Origin: Rhizobiales bacterium 62-47
Lineage (GTDB): Bacteria > Pseudomonadota > Alphaproteobacteria > Rhizobiales > Xanthobacteraceae
Direction of reading: 5' to 3'
DNA: 64,000 bases
NCBI GenBank assembly: GCA_001899255.1
Contig: MKVX01000006.1
Span: 1 to 64,000, forward strand
The notes beneath the pieces are model-generated. The model had not been told where the DNA came from and ran no database searches. It worked only from the letters and a program-made list of their open reading frames with translations. The translations under genes and the position numbers were made by a program. Of the stretch, positions 44,077 to 53,336 are shown piece by piece (position 1 is the first letter of the stretch; every line of letters begins with the position of its first letter).

Positions 44077-45042
44077 ATGACGGGAAACGCGCTGGTTCTC
44101 GCGATCAAGAGTGGCGGGCACAATTGGTCTCCGGCGCGCTGGAAGCAGCGCTTTTCCACCGCTTGCCACAACCGCAAGGTGGTCGTGCTGCCAGACGAGA
44201 CCTGCCCGCCCGACGAGGTGAGCTATGCCGCGGTATGGAAGCCGGCTCCTGGCATTCTCGGTACGTTTCCCAACCTGCGCGTGATTTTCAATCTCGGGGC
44301 GGGGGTCGATGCCCTGATGGCGGATCCCACGCTCCCGCGAGTTCCGGTGGTCCGTGTCGTGGTCGACGACCTGACCGCGCGGATGACCGAGTATGTTGTC
44401 CTGCATGTGTTGCTGCATCATCGCCGTCAGCTGCAATTGTTGAAGGACCAGCGCGACCGGCTGTGGCAGCCGCAACATCAATGGGCGGCTGGCGCGTTGA
44501 CGGTCGGCATCATGGGCCTCGGCAATTTGGGACGTGATGCCGCGCAGGTGCTCAAGCGGCTGGGCTTCCGCATTGCAGGATGGGGTGCCACGCCGAAATC
44601 GATCGATGGCATCACCTGTTTTGCCGGCAGCGATGGTCTCGGACCGTTCCTGCGCAAGACCAACATCCTGGTTTGCCTGCTGCCGCTGACGTCCGACACC
44701 CGGCATATCCTCAATCGGTCGTTGTTCGCGCAACTCGACCGCACGTCGCCGCTCGGCGCGCCCGTGCTGATCAATGCAGGGCGCGGCGGATTGCAGGTGG
44801 AAGCCGATGTTCTCAGCTGCCTTGAGGATGGCACGCTGGGCGCGGCGACGCTGGATGTGTTCGAGACCGAACCGCTGCCGGCGCAAAGCCCGTTGTGGTC
44901 AGCTCCGAATCTCGTCATCACGCCGCACAATGCTGCCGATACCGACCCCGACGCAATCTCGGCCTACATCGCCGCGCAGATCGATCGCTTCGAGGCCGGC
45001 GAGCCGTTGCAGAACCTCGTCGATGTAACGCGGGGCTATTGA
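44077..45042 (+). CDS. D-isomer-specific 2-hydroxyacid dehydrogenase (GhrA-like)
   Basis: A 321-residue NAD(P)H-dependent reductase, probably of glyoxylate or hydroxypyruvate. The Rossmann motif is VGIMGLGNLGRD near residues 145-156; catalytic residues are in NAGRGG (Arg), the DVFETEPLP stretch (Glu) and PHNAAD (His). ATG 44077 was chosen because homologues begin with this ALVLAIKSGG-like strand; upstream starts exist at 44026-44029. Its last 7 bp overlap the convergent deacetylase gene. Confidence 0.85.
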   Translation: MTGNALVLAIKSGGHNWSPARWKQRFSTACHNRKVVVLPDETCPPDEVSYAAVWKPAPGILGTFPNLRVIFNLGAGVDALMADPTLPRVPVVRVVVDDLTARMTEYVVLHVLLHHRRQLQLLKDQRDRLWQPQHQWAAGALTVGIMGLGNLGRDAAQVLKRLGFRIAGWGATPKSIDGITCFAGSDGLGPFLRKTNILVCLLPLTSDTRHILNRSLFAQLDRTSPLGAPVLINAGRGGLQVEADVLSCLEDGTLGAATLDVFETEPLPAQSPLWSAPNLVITPHNAADTDPDAISAYIAAQIDRFEAGEPLQNLVDVTRGY

Positions 45043-46163
45043 GCGGCCCATTTGGCGGCAAGCGCCGCGTAGATTGCGGTGGCCTCGTGGATGCGGTCGA
45101 CCAAACAGTATTCATCGGTCTGGTGTGCTTTCGCCGCTTCGCCGGGGCCAAGAATGATGGTCGGCGGATTGCCGAATGCCGGCGTCAGGACTGAAGCGTC
45201 GGTGAAATAGGGCGCCGTCCGCGGCTCGGTTCCGATCGTCTTGCCGGTCACGCTGCCAACGATGTCGTAGACCTGCCCGATCCAGCGCGTGGCGGGATCG
45301 GTCCACACGGCACCGACGTCGACCAGCGTTTCAAGTTCGGCCCCGTCGCCAAGTTCCGCCTGCAACTGTCGCTTGATGTCGGCGTGATCGAGCCCGGGAA
45401 TGCTGCGAATGTCGACGCCGATCTCGGCGCGGTCCGGCACGGAGTTGACATTCAATCCGGCGTGCACGGTGCCGATGTTCAGGGTGGGGGACCCGAGATA
45501 CGGATGCGGTGCAGTGTTGAACTGGAAATTCTCCAGCAATGTAATCGCACGCGCCGCCTTGTAGGCCGCATTGACGCCGAGATGCGGCATCGAACCGTGC
45601 GCGGTGACGCCGCGCAGGATCAGCTTCAGCCAGAGCGCACCCTTGTGGCCGACCACGGCGACATTCGAGGTCGGCTCGGCGACGACGATCGCACCTGCCT
45701 GCCCGAGCACACCGGCGCGGGCAAGTTCGAATGCACCTTCGCAGCCGATCTCTTCGCCGGCGGTGATGACCAGCACGGCGCCTCTGGTATCGCGCAGGAT
45801 TTCCGTCATGCCGCAGATGGCCGCAACGAAGGCCGCCACGCCGCATTTCATGTCGCTGGTGCCGCGGCCGTAGAGCTTGCCGTCGACGATGTCGCCGGCG
45901 AATGGGTCCACGCTCCAGGCGGCGTTGCCGAGTGGCACGGTGTCGACATGGCCGGTGAAGCACAGCGGCGATTTGCCGTTACTTTCGCCAATCCGTGCAA
46001 TCAGATTGGCGCGGTCGGGAGCGAACACATGCACCGAGGTCTGCAGCCCGGCCTCGGACAGAATGCGCTCGAGGTGCCGGATGCAGTTCAATTCCTGTCC
46101 GGGGGGATTGATGGTATTGAACGCGAGCAGTTCGCGCGACAGCTTGATCGGATCGATATGCAT
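45036..46163 (-). CDS. M20-family deacetylase (ArgE/acetylornithine deacetylase-like)
   Basis: A 375-residue metallohydrolase of the M20/ArgE-DapE group. Zinc-binding and catalytic motifs are present: FTGHVDTVP (His/Asp) near residues 68-76, YGRGTSDMK, TAGEEIGCEG (catalytic Glu-Glu) near 134-143, VVAEPTSN, and a late His in AKAHQTDEYC. A dimerisation lid lies in the middle. It should cleave N-acetylornithine or a similar N-acyl amino acid, but ArgE members vary. The convergent neighbour overlaps by 7 bp. Confidence 0.87.
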   Translation of the reverse strand: MHIDPIKLSRELLAFNTINPPGQELNCIRHLERILSEAGLQTSVHVFAPDRANLIARIGESNGKSPLCFTGHVDTVPLGNAAWSVDPFAGDIVDGKLYGRGTSDMKCGVAAFVAAICGMTEILRDTRGAVLVITAGEEIGCEGAFELARAGVLGQAGAIVVAEPTSNVAVVGHKGALWLKLILRGVTAHGSMPHLGVNAAYKAARAITLLENFQFNTAPHPYLGSPTLNIGTVHAGLNVNSVPDRAEIGVDIRSIPGLDHADIKRQLQAELGDGAELETLVDVGAVWTDPATRWIGQVYDIVGSVTGKTIGTEPRTAPYFTDASVLTPAFGNPPTIILGPGEAAKAHQTDEYCLVDRIHEATAIYAALAAKWAAQ

Positions 46164-46357
46164 GGTGATGAACCTGTGTTCGTGACGTCAGCCCTTTGGG
46201 AACCATCAAATTGCCGCGGTTATCGATCTTAGACGATACAATATAGGCGCGAGGCAATCAGAATCGGCGATGGCCTCGCTCGGGGCGGCCGCGCAACGTG
46301 CGGCTAGACAGGATTTATCCAGCTATGGTGACCTTTGTGATGCCGGATCGCGCCTAG

Positions 46358-46717
46358 ATGAATCTTGAAAGCAGGGGGCTGCATCGCGCAATCACGTTGT
46401 TGGCATGGCTTTGCCTGCTGTACGTCGCCATCGCCACGCTCGGGCCGATCAGTTCGCGCCCATCGACCGGGTTCTCGCCGCAGATCGAGCGGGTCGCCGC
46501 CTATGCGCTGGTCGGTGTGCTGTTCGCTCTGGCCTATCCGCGCCACATCATTCTGGCCGGTCTTGTGGTGCTCGGTGCTGCCTTGCTGCTCGAGGTTTTT
46601 CAACTCGTCATGCCAACCCGCCATGGGCGGGTGCTCGATGCCGGCTTCAAGGTTGCCGGCAGTGTCGTTGGGCTTGGCGCAGGGCGGCTATTCGCGAAAC
46701 TGGCGATGCGGCGGTAG
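46358..46717 (+). CDS. VanZ-like membrane protein
   Basis: A 119-residue protein with four hydrophobic segments (for example ITLLAWLCLLYVAIATLGP, AAYALVGVLFALAY, LAGLVVLGAALLLEVFQL). The acidic EVFQL motif in the third helix and the ARG.. basic C-terminal helix fit VanZ-like proteins. Role unknown; the family name comes from teicoplanin resistance but most members are not resistance genes. A strong hairpin follows it. Confidence 0.75.
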   Translation: MNLESRGLHRAITLLAWLCLLYVAIATLGPISSRPSTGFSPQIERVAAYALVGVLFALAYPRHIILAGLVVLGAALLLEVFQLVMPTRHGRVLDAGFKVAGSVVGLGAGRLFAKLAMRR

Positions 46718-46764
46718 GCCATCGCGCAGGTGGTCTTGGCGTTTTCGTTCCGGGGACAAATAGA

Positions 46765-46793
46765 AACGCCGCGACGTTTTGCGTCGCGGCGTT
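46765..46793. terminator. Bidirectional terminator between VanZ-like and desaturase genes
   Basis: A perfect 12-bp stem (46765-46776 with 46782-46793) and a five-base loop lie between the convergent genes. On the minus strand it is followed by TCTATTTG, on the plus strand by CTGGTTCTC. It most likely ends the desaturase transcript and also limits the VanZ-like transcript. Confidence 0.7.
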
Positions 46794-46820
46794 CTGGTTC
46801 TCACCCTCGGCCCAGAGGGC

Positions 46821-47819
46821 TTACGAGTGAACCTGTGCGGTAGAGTCCGGCACCGGGTTGGATGGCGAGGCCATGCATTCCTTGAGCAGCCCTGTCAGAT
46901 AGCCATGGGTCACATGGGCGCGGCTGCGGTAGGGTTCGCGCGTCATCATGATCTTGTGCAGCTTGCCGAGGTTGAACGACGTCACGCTCGGGTAGAGGTG
47001 GTGTTCGAGGTGATAGTTCAGTCCGTACGGCGCGATCATCCACTGCTCTAGCATTGGTGAGATCACCGTGCGCGTGCGGTCGCACAGCGGCAGGTGCTCC
47101 ATGCCGACATGGTCGCCGATGTTGCGGATATAACGGACGATCGAGAACGTCGTCAGGATCGGAATGAACCAGTACAGGATCAGCATCGGCCAGAAGCCGT
47201 ACCAGATCGAAGCGCCGAGGATGCTCAGCGTCACTGCCATGCGGATCGCCGATTTCTTCACCGAGACGTCGCGAACCTGCTCGGTCTTGTGATAGTCGGT
47301 GAAGGTCTGCCAGGTCTTGAGGCCGAGGCCATAACGCACCAGCGTCCACAGGATGGTGCGCAGCGGCTGCGGGAAGATGAACTCGCCGGTCAGCAGGTTA
47401 CGCACGTAATCCGGATCGTCGTCCGTGTTGAGATGCCGATGATGCGCGAAATGGTTCTTGCGGTAGCCTTCAAGCGAGGCGGTGGTGCAGAACGCGACTA
47501 TCTCTCCGACGAAATCGTTCAGTTTGCGGTTGCGATAGCCTCGATAGTGCGAGGCCTCGTGCATCAGCACGCCCAGCGCATGGATGCGGGGACCGATGAT
47601 GCATACCGCAAGCAGGTAGGACCACCACGTGAAGTGGGTCCAGCTCAGGTAGACCGCGGCGGCGATGACGGTGAATTCGAGTAGAACGGCGGCCGTGAAC
47701 TTCGTGCTGTTGATCTGGGAGAATTCGCGAATTTCTTCCTTGGTGGCGACGCGCAGGTCGGACAGGACTGCGGATTCATCACTATTCGCGGCAGATGCTT
47801 TGAGCACGGCAACGGACAT
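46821..47819 (-). CDS. Membrane fatty acid desaturase
   Basis: A 332-residue di-iron desaturase. The three His boxes are HEASH (near residue 92), HFAHHRH (near 128) and HLEHH (near 270), with four to five hydrophobic segments between. It introduces a double bond into acyl chains or a related lipid using O2 and an electron donor. ATG 47819 is preceded by GAGG; an in-frame GTG at 47837 would add six residues. The upstream 281 bp (47838-48119) holds no gene and probably its promoter. Confidence 0.9.
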   Translation of the reverse strand: MSVAVLKASAANSDESAVLSDLRVATKEEIREFSQINSTKFTAAVLLEFTVIAAAVYLSWTHFTWWSYLLAVCIIGPRIHALGVLMHEASHYRGYRNRKLNDFVGEIVAFCTTASLEGYRKNHFAHHRHLNTDDDPDYVRNLLTGEFIFPQPLRTILWTLVRYGLGLKTWQTFTDYHKTEQVRDVSVKKSAIRMAVTLSILGASIWYGFWPMLILYWFIPILTTFSIVRYIRNIGDHVGMEHLPLCDRTRTVISPMLEQWMIAPYGLNYHLEHHLYPSVTSFNLGKLHKIMMTREPYRSRAHVTHGYLTGLLKECMASPSNPVPDSTAQVHS

Positions 47820-48119
47820 ATCGGTAGCCTCATTCACGGGATCTTATGGTTTATAGTAACGCAAAATTAACCCAAATGCGACGCTGAACTCTGTCGCAGA
47901 GGGCTGGAACGGTGCTTAGGTGGCATCGAATTGCTGCCAAGGTTAACGCGCGCTCTTGGAAGTCGTGGCGGCCGCAGTCAGCTGGAACGTGGCCGCCGCT
48001 GCGCCTTTGGCAAAACTGTGGCACCGGATTTTTGCCTGCATTTCAGCGCTTTAGCCTTGTCGTCGCAGCGCGTGCCCGAGTTGTCTGCATCGATAGGGAG
48101 ACGTTCGATCGGCGAACTG

Positions 48120-48626
48120 CTAGCGCGATATCGTCCCGAGCAGAGTATTCAGAGCCTTTTCCGCGAACGCGTGCATGTTGGCGAGCCGGTCGGCGTTGCC
48201 GGTTTCGATCGTGATGGCCGCTGGCTGCGCGCCGGCGATACCGATGCAGCTATGGCCCGCGGCGTCGCCGTAGCGATTGCCGGTGGGGCCGGTCGCCCCG
48301 GTTTCGGAAAGGCCCCAATCCGCCGAGAAGCGCTGGCGGATCTGGCTCGCGAGTATCCTGGCATAAGGCTCTGAGGCGGAGCGGATGCCTTTCATATCGG
48401 CATCGGGAATATCCATCAGGATGCGGCGTGCCTCGCGGGTGTAGACCACGGCCGAGCCGAGGAAATACGCCGATGCGCCGGGCACCGCGAGCAGCGCCGC
48501 CGAGATCAGGCCGCCCGTCGAGGATTCGGCAACCGCGATGGTTTGCTTGCGCGCAATGAGAACCGTGGCGATCCGTTCGGCGGTGGAAATCAGTTCCTGC
48601 ATGGCAGCGTTGATCCTCGATGTCAT
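48120..48626 (-). CDS. Stand-alone CinA C-terminal domain protein (PncC-like NMN amidohydrolase)
   Basis: A 168-residue protein equal to the C-terminal domain of CinA. Motifs are TIAVAESSTGGLISAALL (near 29-46), FLGSAVVYTREARRILM and the GLSETGATGPTG block (near 105-116). Family members hydrolyse nicotinamide mononucleotide to nicotinate mononucleotide for NAD recycling. The usual N-terminal molybdopterin-like domain is absent, a common arrangement. The next gene is divergent. Confidence 0.85.
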   Translation of the reverse strand: MTSRINAAMQELISTAERIATVLIARKQTIAVAESSTGGLISAALLAVPGASAYFLGSAVVYTREARRILMDIPDADMKGIRSASEPYARILASQIRQRFSADWGLSETGATGPTGNRYGDAAGHSCIGIAGAQPAAITIETGNADRLANMHAFAEKALNTLLGTISR

Positions 48627-48754
48627 GGCATGACAGCCTCACGCGATTGCGGGCTGGCGGTGATGCCACAGGATGTGGCAGCATCATGCATAACAATGCC
48701 GGGAAGCAATCGGCAACTCCGAACAGCGCGTGATCCCGGGAGGAAATAGTTGTC

Positions 48755-49840
48755 ATGACGTCACCGATCGCGGGAGGCGTGGATTGCGATCTGCATCCGG
48801 CGCTGCCGCATCTCACGAGTCTGCTGCCGTATCTCAGCGACTACTGGCGCGATCAGGTAACGACGCGCGGCATGACCGATCTGGAATCGCAATCCTATCC
48901 GCCGCATTCGCCGATCTCGGCGCGGCCGGACTGGCGTCCCGCCAAGGGCAAACCGGGCGAGAGCCTGCACGATCTCACCACGCAGGCGCTCGATCCGTTC
49001 AAGACGGCCATCGGCATCTGCAACCCACTCTATGGTCTGCAGATGGTTTTCAGCGAGGACATGGCGGACGCGTTCTGCCGCGCGCTGAACGACTGGCTGG
49101 CGCAGGAATGGCTCGACAAGGACGCGCGGCTGCGCGGCTCGATCGTCATCCCGGTGCAGAGCGTCGAAAAGTCGGTCGCCGAAATCGAGCGTTGCGCCGC
49201 CGACAATCGCTTCGTTCAGGTGCTGATGCTGGTGATGGGCGACATGCCGCTCGGCAAGCGCGCGTACTGGCCGATCTATTCTGCAGCGGAACGTCATGGC
49301 CTCGCGGTCGGCATTCACGCCGGAAGCAACTATCATAACCCGCCGACCTCGGTCGGCTGGGGCTCGTATCACATCGAGGATTATGTCGCGCAGGCGCAGG
49401 CGTTCCAGGCGCAACTGACCAGCCTGATCGTCGAAGGCGTGTTCGCGAAATATCCGAGGCTGAAAATGGTGATGCTGGAATCCGGCTTCACCTGGCTGCC
49501 GTCCTATCTCTGGCGGCTGCACAAATTCTGGCGCGGCATCCGCATGGAAACGCCGTGGGTGGATCGCGCGCCGCTCGAGATTGTGCGCAGCAATATCCGC
49601 TTTTCGTTGCAGCCGGTGGACGCACCGCCCGATCCGGCAACGCTGCAACGGCTGTTTGACCATATGCAGTCCGACGAATTGCTCCTATTCTCGACGGACT
49701 ATCCGCACTGGCAGTTCGATGGTGATGCCGTGCTGCCGGAAGGTTTGTCGGCGGAACAGGTCCGCAAGATCATGATCGACAATCCCTATGCGACCTATGC
49801 GCGCCTTGCCGGCGCCGGATCGAAGGAGACCGCGGCATGA
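48755..49840 (+). CDS. Amidohydrolase_2 family protein (ACMSD-like), copy 1
   Basis: A 361-residue TIM-barrel metal-dependent hydrolase or decarboxylase. The N-terminal motif GVDCDLHPAL gives Asp-x-His in place of the usual His-x-His; later metal/catalytic motifs are VGIHAGSNYHNPP, MLESGFTWLPSYLWRL and LLLFSTDYPHWQFDG. GGAGG precedes the start. The stop overlaps the next gene by 4 bp, and both code for clear paralogues, so they probably form one complex or act in one pathway. Substrate unknown. Confidence 0.82.
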   Translation: MTSPIAGGVDCDLHPALPHLTSLLPYLSDYWRDQVTTRGMTDLESQSYPPHSPISARPDWRPAKGKPGESLHDLTTQALDPFKTAIGICNPLYGLQMVFSEDMADAFCRALNDWLAQEWLDKDARLRGSIVIPVQSVEKSVAEIERCAADNRFVQVLMLVMGDMPLGKRAYWPIYSAAERHGLAVGIHAGSNYHNPPTSVGWGSYHIEDYVAQAQAFQAQLTSLIVEGVFAKYPRLKMVMLESGFTWLPSYLWRLHKFWRGIRMETPWVDRAPLEIVRSNIRFSLQPVDAPPDPATLQRLFDHMQSDELLLFSTDYPHWQFDGDAVLPEGLSAEQVRKIMIDNPYATYARLAGAGSKETAA

Positions 49841-50943
49841 ATGTGCAGTTCCGTCCTTCCGCCGAACAAGATGCAGGCGCCGCCGCCAAGATCGCGATTG
49901 CCGATTGCGACATTCATCCGGCGCGCCGTTCGATCAAGGATCTTTATCCCTACCTTGCGAAGCGCTGGCACGACCATCTCGAAATCTATGGCGGCCACGC
50001 CTATCAGGGCATGATGGAAGGCCCGCCCTATCCGAAGGCGCAACCCAACGCGTCGCGGCGCGATGCCTATCCGCCGGAAGGCGGCGTGCAGGGCTCGTCG
50101 CTGGCGTTCATGCAGCAACAGCATCTCGACGCGAACAACGTCGTGCTCGGCGTGCTCAATCCGCTCAATACCGGGCAAGGTCTGCGCAATCAGGATCTCA
50201 ATGCGGCTCTGGCGACTGCGGTCAACGACTGGCAGATCGCCGAGTGGACCAGCAAGGACGCGCGGCTGAAGGCCTCCATCGTTGTCGCCAATGAAGACGG
50301 CCCGGCCGCAGCGGCTGAAATCCGCAAGCGCGCCGGTGACAGGAATTTCGTGCAGGTGCTGCTGCTCAGCCGCAACGTCGAACCGCTGGGGCAACGGCGC
50401 TACTGGCCGATCTATGAGGCGGCGCAAGAGATCGGCCTTCCGGTCGGCGTGCATGCCTTCGGCTTCGGCGGCAATCCGATCACCGCATCGGGATGGCCGA
50501 GCTATTACATCGAGGAGATGGTCGGGCATTCGCAATGCCAACAGACGGCGCTGGCCAGCATCATCCTCGAAGGCGTGTTCGAGCGTTTTCCGAAGCTCAA
50601 CATGATCATGATCGAGGCCGGATTCGGCTGGGCACCGTCGCTGGCGTGGCGGCTGGATCGCGTCTGGCAGCGATTGCGGAGCGAAGTGCCGCACGTCAAG
50701 CGGCCGCCGTCGGACTACATCAGGGATCATATCTGGTGGACCACGCAGCCGATGGAAGATCCCGAACGGCGCGATCACCTGTTTCAGACTATCGACTGGA
50801 TCGGCTGGGACAAGCTGCTGTTCGCCACCGACTATCCGCATTGGGATTACGACGAGCCGACGCGCGTACTGCCCGCCGGCGTCAGCGATGCCAATCGCGA
50901 GGCATTCTATCTCGGCAATGCGCGAAAGCTTTATGGACTCTAG
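49837..50943 (+). CDS. Amidohydrolase_2 family protein (ACMSD-like), copy 2
   Basis: A 368-residue paralogue of the preceding protein: IADCDIHPARR at the N-terminus, VGVHAFGFGGNPITASGW, MIMIEAGFGWAPSLAWRL and LLFATDYPHWDYDEPTRVLP near the C-terminus. The motif positions match copy 1, so each may be active by itself or together as a heteromer. ATGA overlap with copy 1 and 18 bp to the Rieske gene indicate one operon. The family includes decarboxylases and ring-fission-product hydrolases. Confidence 0.82.
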   Translation: MNVQFRPSAEQDAGAAAKIAIADCDIHPARRSIKDLYPYLAKRWHDHLEIYGGHAYQGMMEGPPYPKAQPNASRRDAYPPEGGVQGSSLAFMQQQHLDANNVVLGVLNPLNTGQGLRNQDLNAALATAVNDWQIAEWTSKDARLKASIVVANEDGPAAAAEIRKRAGDRNFVQVLLLSRNVEPLGQRRYWPIYEAAQEIGLPVGVHAFGFGGNPITASGWPSYYIEEMVGHSQCQQTALASIILEGVFERFPKLNMIMIEAGFGWAPSLAWRLDRVWQRLRSEVPHVKRPPSDYIRDHIWWTTQPMEDPERRDHLFQTIDWIGWDKLLFATDYPHWDYDEPTRVLPAGVSDANREAFYLGNARKLYGL

Positions 50944-50961
50944 CATGATCCGGATTGACTG

Positions 50962-51375
50962 ATGGCACGTCATGTCATCGCGCCGGTGCATGAACTGCCG
51001 CCGGGCACGCGCAAGTTTCTTACCATCGACGAGCGACCGATTGCGGTCTTCAACGTCAGAGGCGAGTTCTTCGGCCTGCTCAATCGCTGCCCGCATCAGG
51101 GCGCGGCGCTGTGCGAAGGGCCGTTGATCGGGCTGGCGCAGTCTTCTAATCCCGGCGAGATCGAATACACTAAACTGGGCGAGATCATCCGGTGCCCGTG
51201 GCACGGTTGGGAATTCGATATCCGCACCGGACAATCCTACTGCGATCCGAAACGCTTTCGCGTCAAGGCCTACCCGGTGAATGTCGAGCCTGGCACCAGC
51301 GTCGTGAAGGGGCCGTATATCGCCGAGACGCTGAACGTTTCGGTCGAGAACGACTACGTCGTCGTCGATCTTTGA
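50962..51375 (+). CDS. Rieske [2Fe-2S] ferredoxin-like protein
   Basis: A 137-residue Rieske protein. Cluster ligands are C43 and H45 (NRCPHQGAALCEGP) and C78 and H81 (RCPWHGWEFD), with an insert of about 25 residues between the two motifs. It is likely an electron-transfer component or small Rieske subunit. It follows the two amidohydrolases by 18 bp, and no oxygenase alpha subunit is in the window, so its partner is elsewhere or the amidohydrolase reaction needs no oxygenase. Convergent with the LysR gene. Confidence 0.85.
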   Translation: MARHVIAPVHELPPGTRKFLTIDERPIAVFNVRGEFFGLLNRCPHQGAALCEGPLIGLAQSSNPGEIEYTKLGEIIRCPWHGWEFDIRTGQSYCDPKRFRVKAYPVNVEPGTSVVKGPYIAETLNVSVENDYVVVDL

Positions 51376-51386
51376 TCTGACTTCGA

Positions 51387-52319
51387 TCAGGGCATGATGC
51401 TCGCCGGCGATTCCTGCACCGATTGCAAAAGCCATGCGCGAAACGCCGCAAGCTTCGGCGTGTCCGCGCGCGCTTCCGGCGAAACCAAATAGAAACCGGC
51501 ATTGGCCGGCAACACCATCTTGAACGGCGCCACCAGACGGCCCTTTGCGATGTCGTCGCGGACGTAGGACGTGCGGCCGATGGCGACGCCGTGGCCATCA
51601 ATGGCGGCCTGGATCGTCACGAAGGTCATGTCGAAGGTCAGGCCGCTGTGCTGCGACAAGTCGGCCGGCAGACCCGCAGCCGTCAGCCACAAGCGCCAAT
51701 CGTCCAGCGCCGCGCCGCTGGTGTGCAGCAGCACGTGATCGGCGAGATCTTCCGGCTCCCGTAACGGCCGCTCGCCCTGCAGCAGCGCGGGGCTGCAGAC
51801 CGGAAAGATCTGGTCGGCCATCAACCAATCGGCGCGCAGGCCCGGCCACTGGCCGCGGCCGTAACGGATGGCAGCATCGACGTCGCCCTTCTGGAAATCG
51901 ACCAGTTCAGTCGACGTGGTGATGCGCACATCGATGCCTGGGTGGCCTTCCTGAAAGGCGGCCAGCCTCGGCAGCAACCACTTGGCCGCCAGCGAGGCCA
52001 GCGTGCTGACGATGAGGACGTGGTTGTTGTCTTTGCGGCGCAGCCGGTCGGTCGCCAGCCGCAGGTCGTTGAACGCCGCGCGTATACCCGGCAAGTAATC
52101 GCTGGCGGCCGGCGTCAACGTTAGACTGCGATTCTCCCGCACGAACAGGCGGATGCCGAGTTCCTGCTCCAGCCGTTTGATCTGATGGCTGATCGCCGTC
52201 TGCGTCACGTTCAGTTCGGCCGCTGCGGCCGTGAAACTGAGGTGCCGGGCGGCTGCCTCGAACGCCCGTAGCCCGTTCAGGGACGGTAACCGGCCGCTCG
52301 TTCGTTGTGCTTTATTCAT
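51387..52319 (-). CDS. LysR-family regulator (GcvA-like)
   Basis: A 310-residue LysR regulator. The N-terminal winged helix is at about 10-70 (LNGLRAFEAAARHLSFTAAAAELNVTQTAISHQIKRLEQ) and the effector-binding domain follows (LIVSTLASLAAKWLLPRLAAF, VDAAIRYGRGQWPG). The SFTAAA/TQTAISHQI pattern fits the GcvA subgroup. It lies next to, and convergent with, the amidohydrolase-Rieske operon, which is a plausible target, and is divergent from the DUF1127 gene 95 bp away. Confidence 0.9.
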   Translation of the reverse strand: MNKAQRTSGRLPSLNGLRAFEAAARHLSFTAAAAELNVTQTAISHQIKRLEQELGIRLFVRENRSLTLTPAASDYLPGIRAAFNDLRLATDRLRRKDNNHVLIVSTLASLAAKWLLPRLAAFQEGHPGIDVRITTSTELVDFQKGDVDAAIRYGRGQWPGLRADWLMADQIFPVCSPALLQGERPLREPEDLADHVLLHTSGAALDDWRLWLTAAGLPADLSQHSGLTFDMTFVTIQAAIDGHGVAIGRTSYVRDDIAKGRLVAPFKMVLPANAGFYLVSPEARADTPKLAAFRAWLLQSVQESPASIMP

Positions 52320-52414
52320 GATAAAAAGTCATGTTAAGCGGTACAAAGTGTCGTTTGTCACGACGCGGAATGAGGATGATATTCGGCGCCAGAACTCAAT
52401 TTTAGGAGGCGATC

Positions 52415-52618
52415 ATGTCAGTTCGCACCATTCAGTCAATGACAAATCATCATGATTCAGGGTTGCTGGCCCATATCGGCGAGACCTTGCACACCTGGCG
52501 CGAGCGCCAGATCCAGCGGCGCGAAATGGCGCACTGGACGGAGCGCGACCTGCATGACGTCGGCATTTCCTGGAGCGAGATGCTGGCCGAGGTCGACAAG
52601 CCATTCTGGCGGAGCTGA
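52415..52618 (+). CDS. DUF1127 small protein
   Basis: A 67-residue basic protein with the DUF1127 core WRERQIQRREMAHWTERDLHDVGIS near residues 28-52. Small DUF1127 proteins of alphaproteobacteria bind RNA or influence phosphate and carbon stress responses; the function of this one is unknown. GGAGG lies five bases before the ATG. Confidence 0.85.
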   Translation: MSVRTIQSMTNHHDSGLLAHIGETLHTWRERQIQRREMAHWTERDLHDVGISWSEMLAEVDKPFWRS

Positions 52619-52680
52619 CCTGCCCAAGCCCGGACGACGCGGTCGCTCCGGGCAACCGCGACGCGCAATGACAGGGGCGC

Positions 52681-53301
52681 ATGATGTTGGCTCTGACCTT
52701 TCAGGATGTCGCGCGGCACGCCGATGTATTGCGTGTGCGCAGTGGGCAATCGATCACGGTGCGTTTTGTCGAACCGAAGGACGCAGCGGCGCTGCAGGAC
52801 TACTTTCGCGGGCTCTCCAGCCGCTCGCGCTACAATCGCTTCCTCGGCGCGCTGAGCGAATTGCCGAGGACCGAACTGGAGAAGTCGCTTCATATCGGTG
52901 AGGACAATCGCTTTACGGTGATCGCGCTCATCAAGGCTGACGGCGCCGAGGCGATTGTCGGCGAAGCACGCTACGCGATCGAGCCGGAGAGCGGCCGTTT
53001 CGAGTTTGGCCTCTCGGTCGACGATCGCTGGCAGGGACACGGCATCGGGCCGGCGCTGCTGTCCAATCTGCAGTGCCGTGCCGCCGCGCTCGGTGCGCAA
53101 CGCATCTTTGGCGATACGCTGCGCTCGAACGAATCGATGATAAAGCTGGCGCGTAAGGCCGGTTATGCATTCGGACCGACGCCCAACGATTGGAAGCTGG
53201 TGCGGTTCGAGAAACCGATCGTGCTCGCGCCTGATGAAATCCCATGCGCCAGCTGGCGGCTGGCAGCCTCGCATCCTGCTGCGGTCGCGCTGGCGCATTG
53301 A
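52681..53301 (+). CDS. GNAT-family N-acetyltransferase
   Basis: A 206-residue acetyltransferase. The GNAT core runs from about residue 22 (SITVRFVEPKDAAALQDYF) through ARYAIEPESGRFEFGLSV to the acetyl-CoA site DDRWQGHGIGPALLSNLQ near 117-134 and the RSNESMIKLARKAGY helix. Substrate (amino acid, antibiotic or protein N-terminus) not determinable. It lies 62 bp after the DUF1127 gene, possibly co-transcribed, and convergent with the enoyl-CoA hydratase. Confidence 0.87.
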   Translation: MMLALTFQDVARHADVLRVRSGQSITVRFVEPKDAAALQDYFRGLSSRSRYNRFLGALSELPRTELEKSLHIGEDNRFTVIALIKADGAEAIVGEARYAIEPESGRFEFGLSVDDRWQGHGIGPALLSNLQCRAAALGAQRIFGDTLRSNESMIKLARKAGYAFGPTPNDWKLVRFEKPIVLAPDEIPCASWRLAASHPAAVALAH

Positions 53302-53336
53302 CGTGCGCGCAGTGCGGCTGCAGGCTTCCGCGTTCG

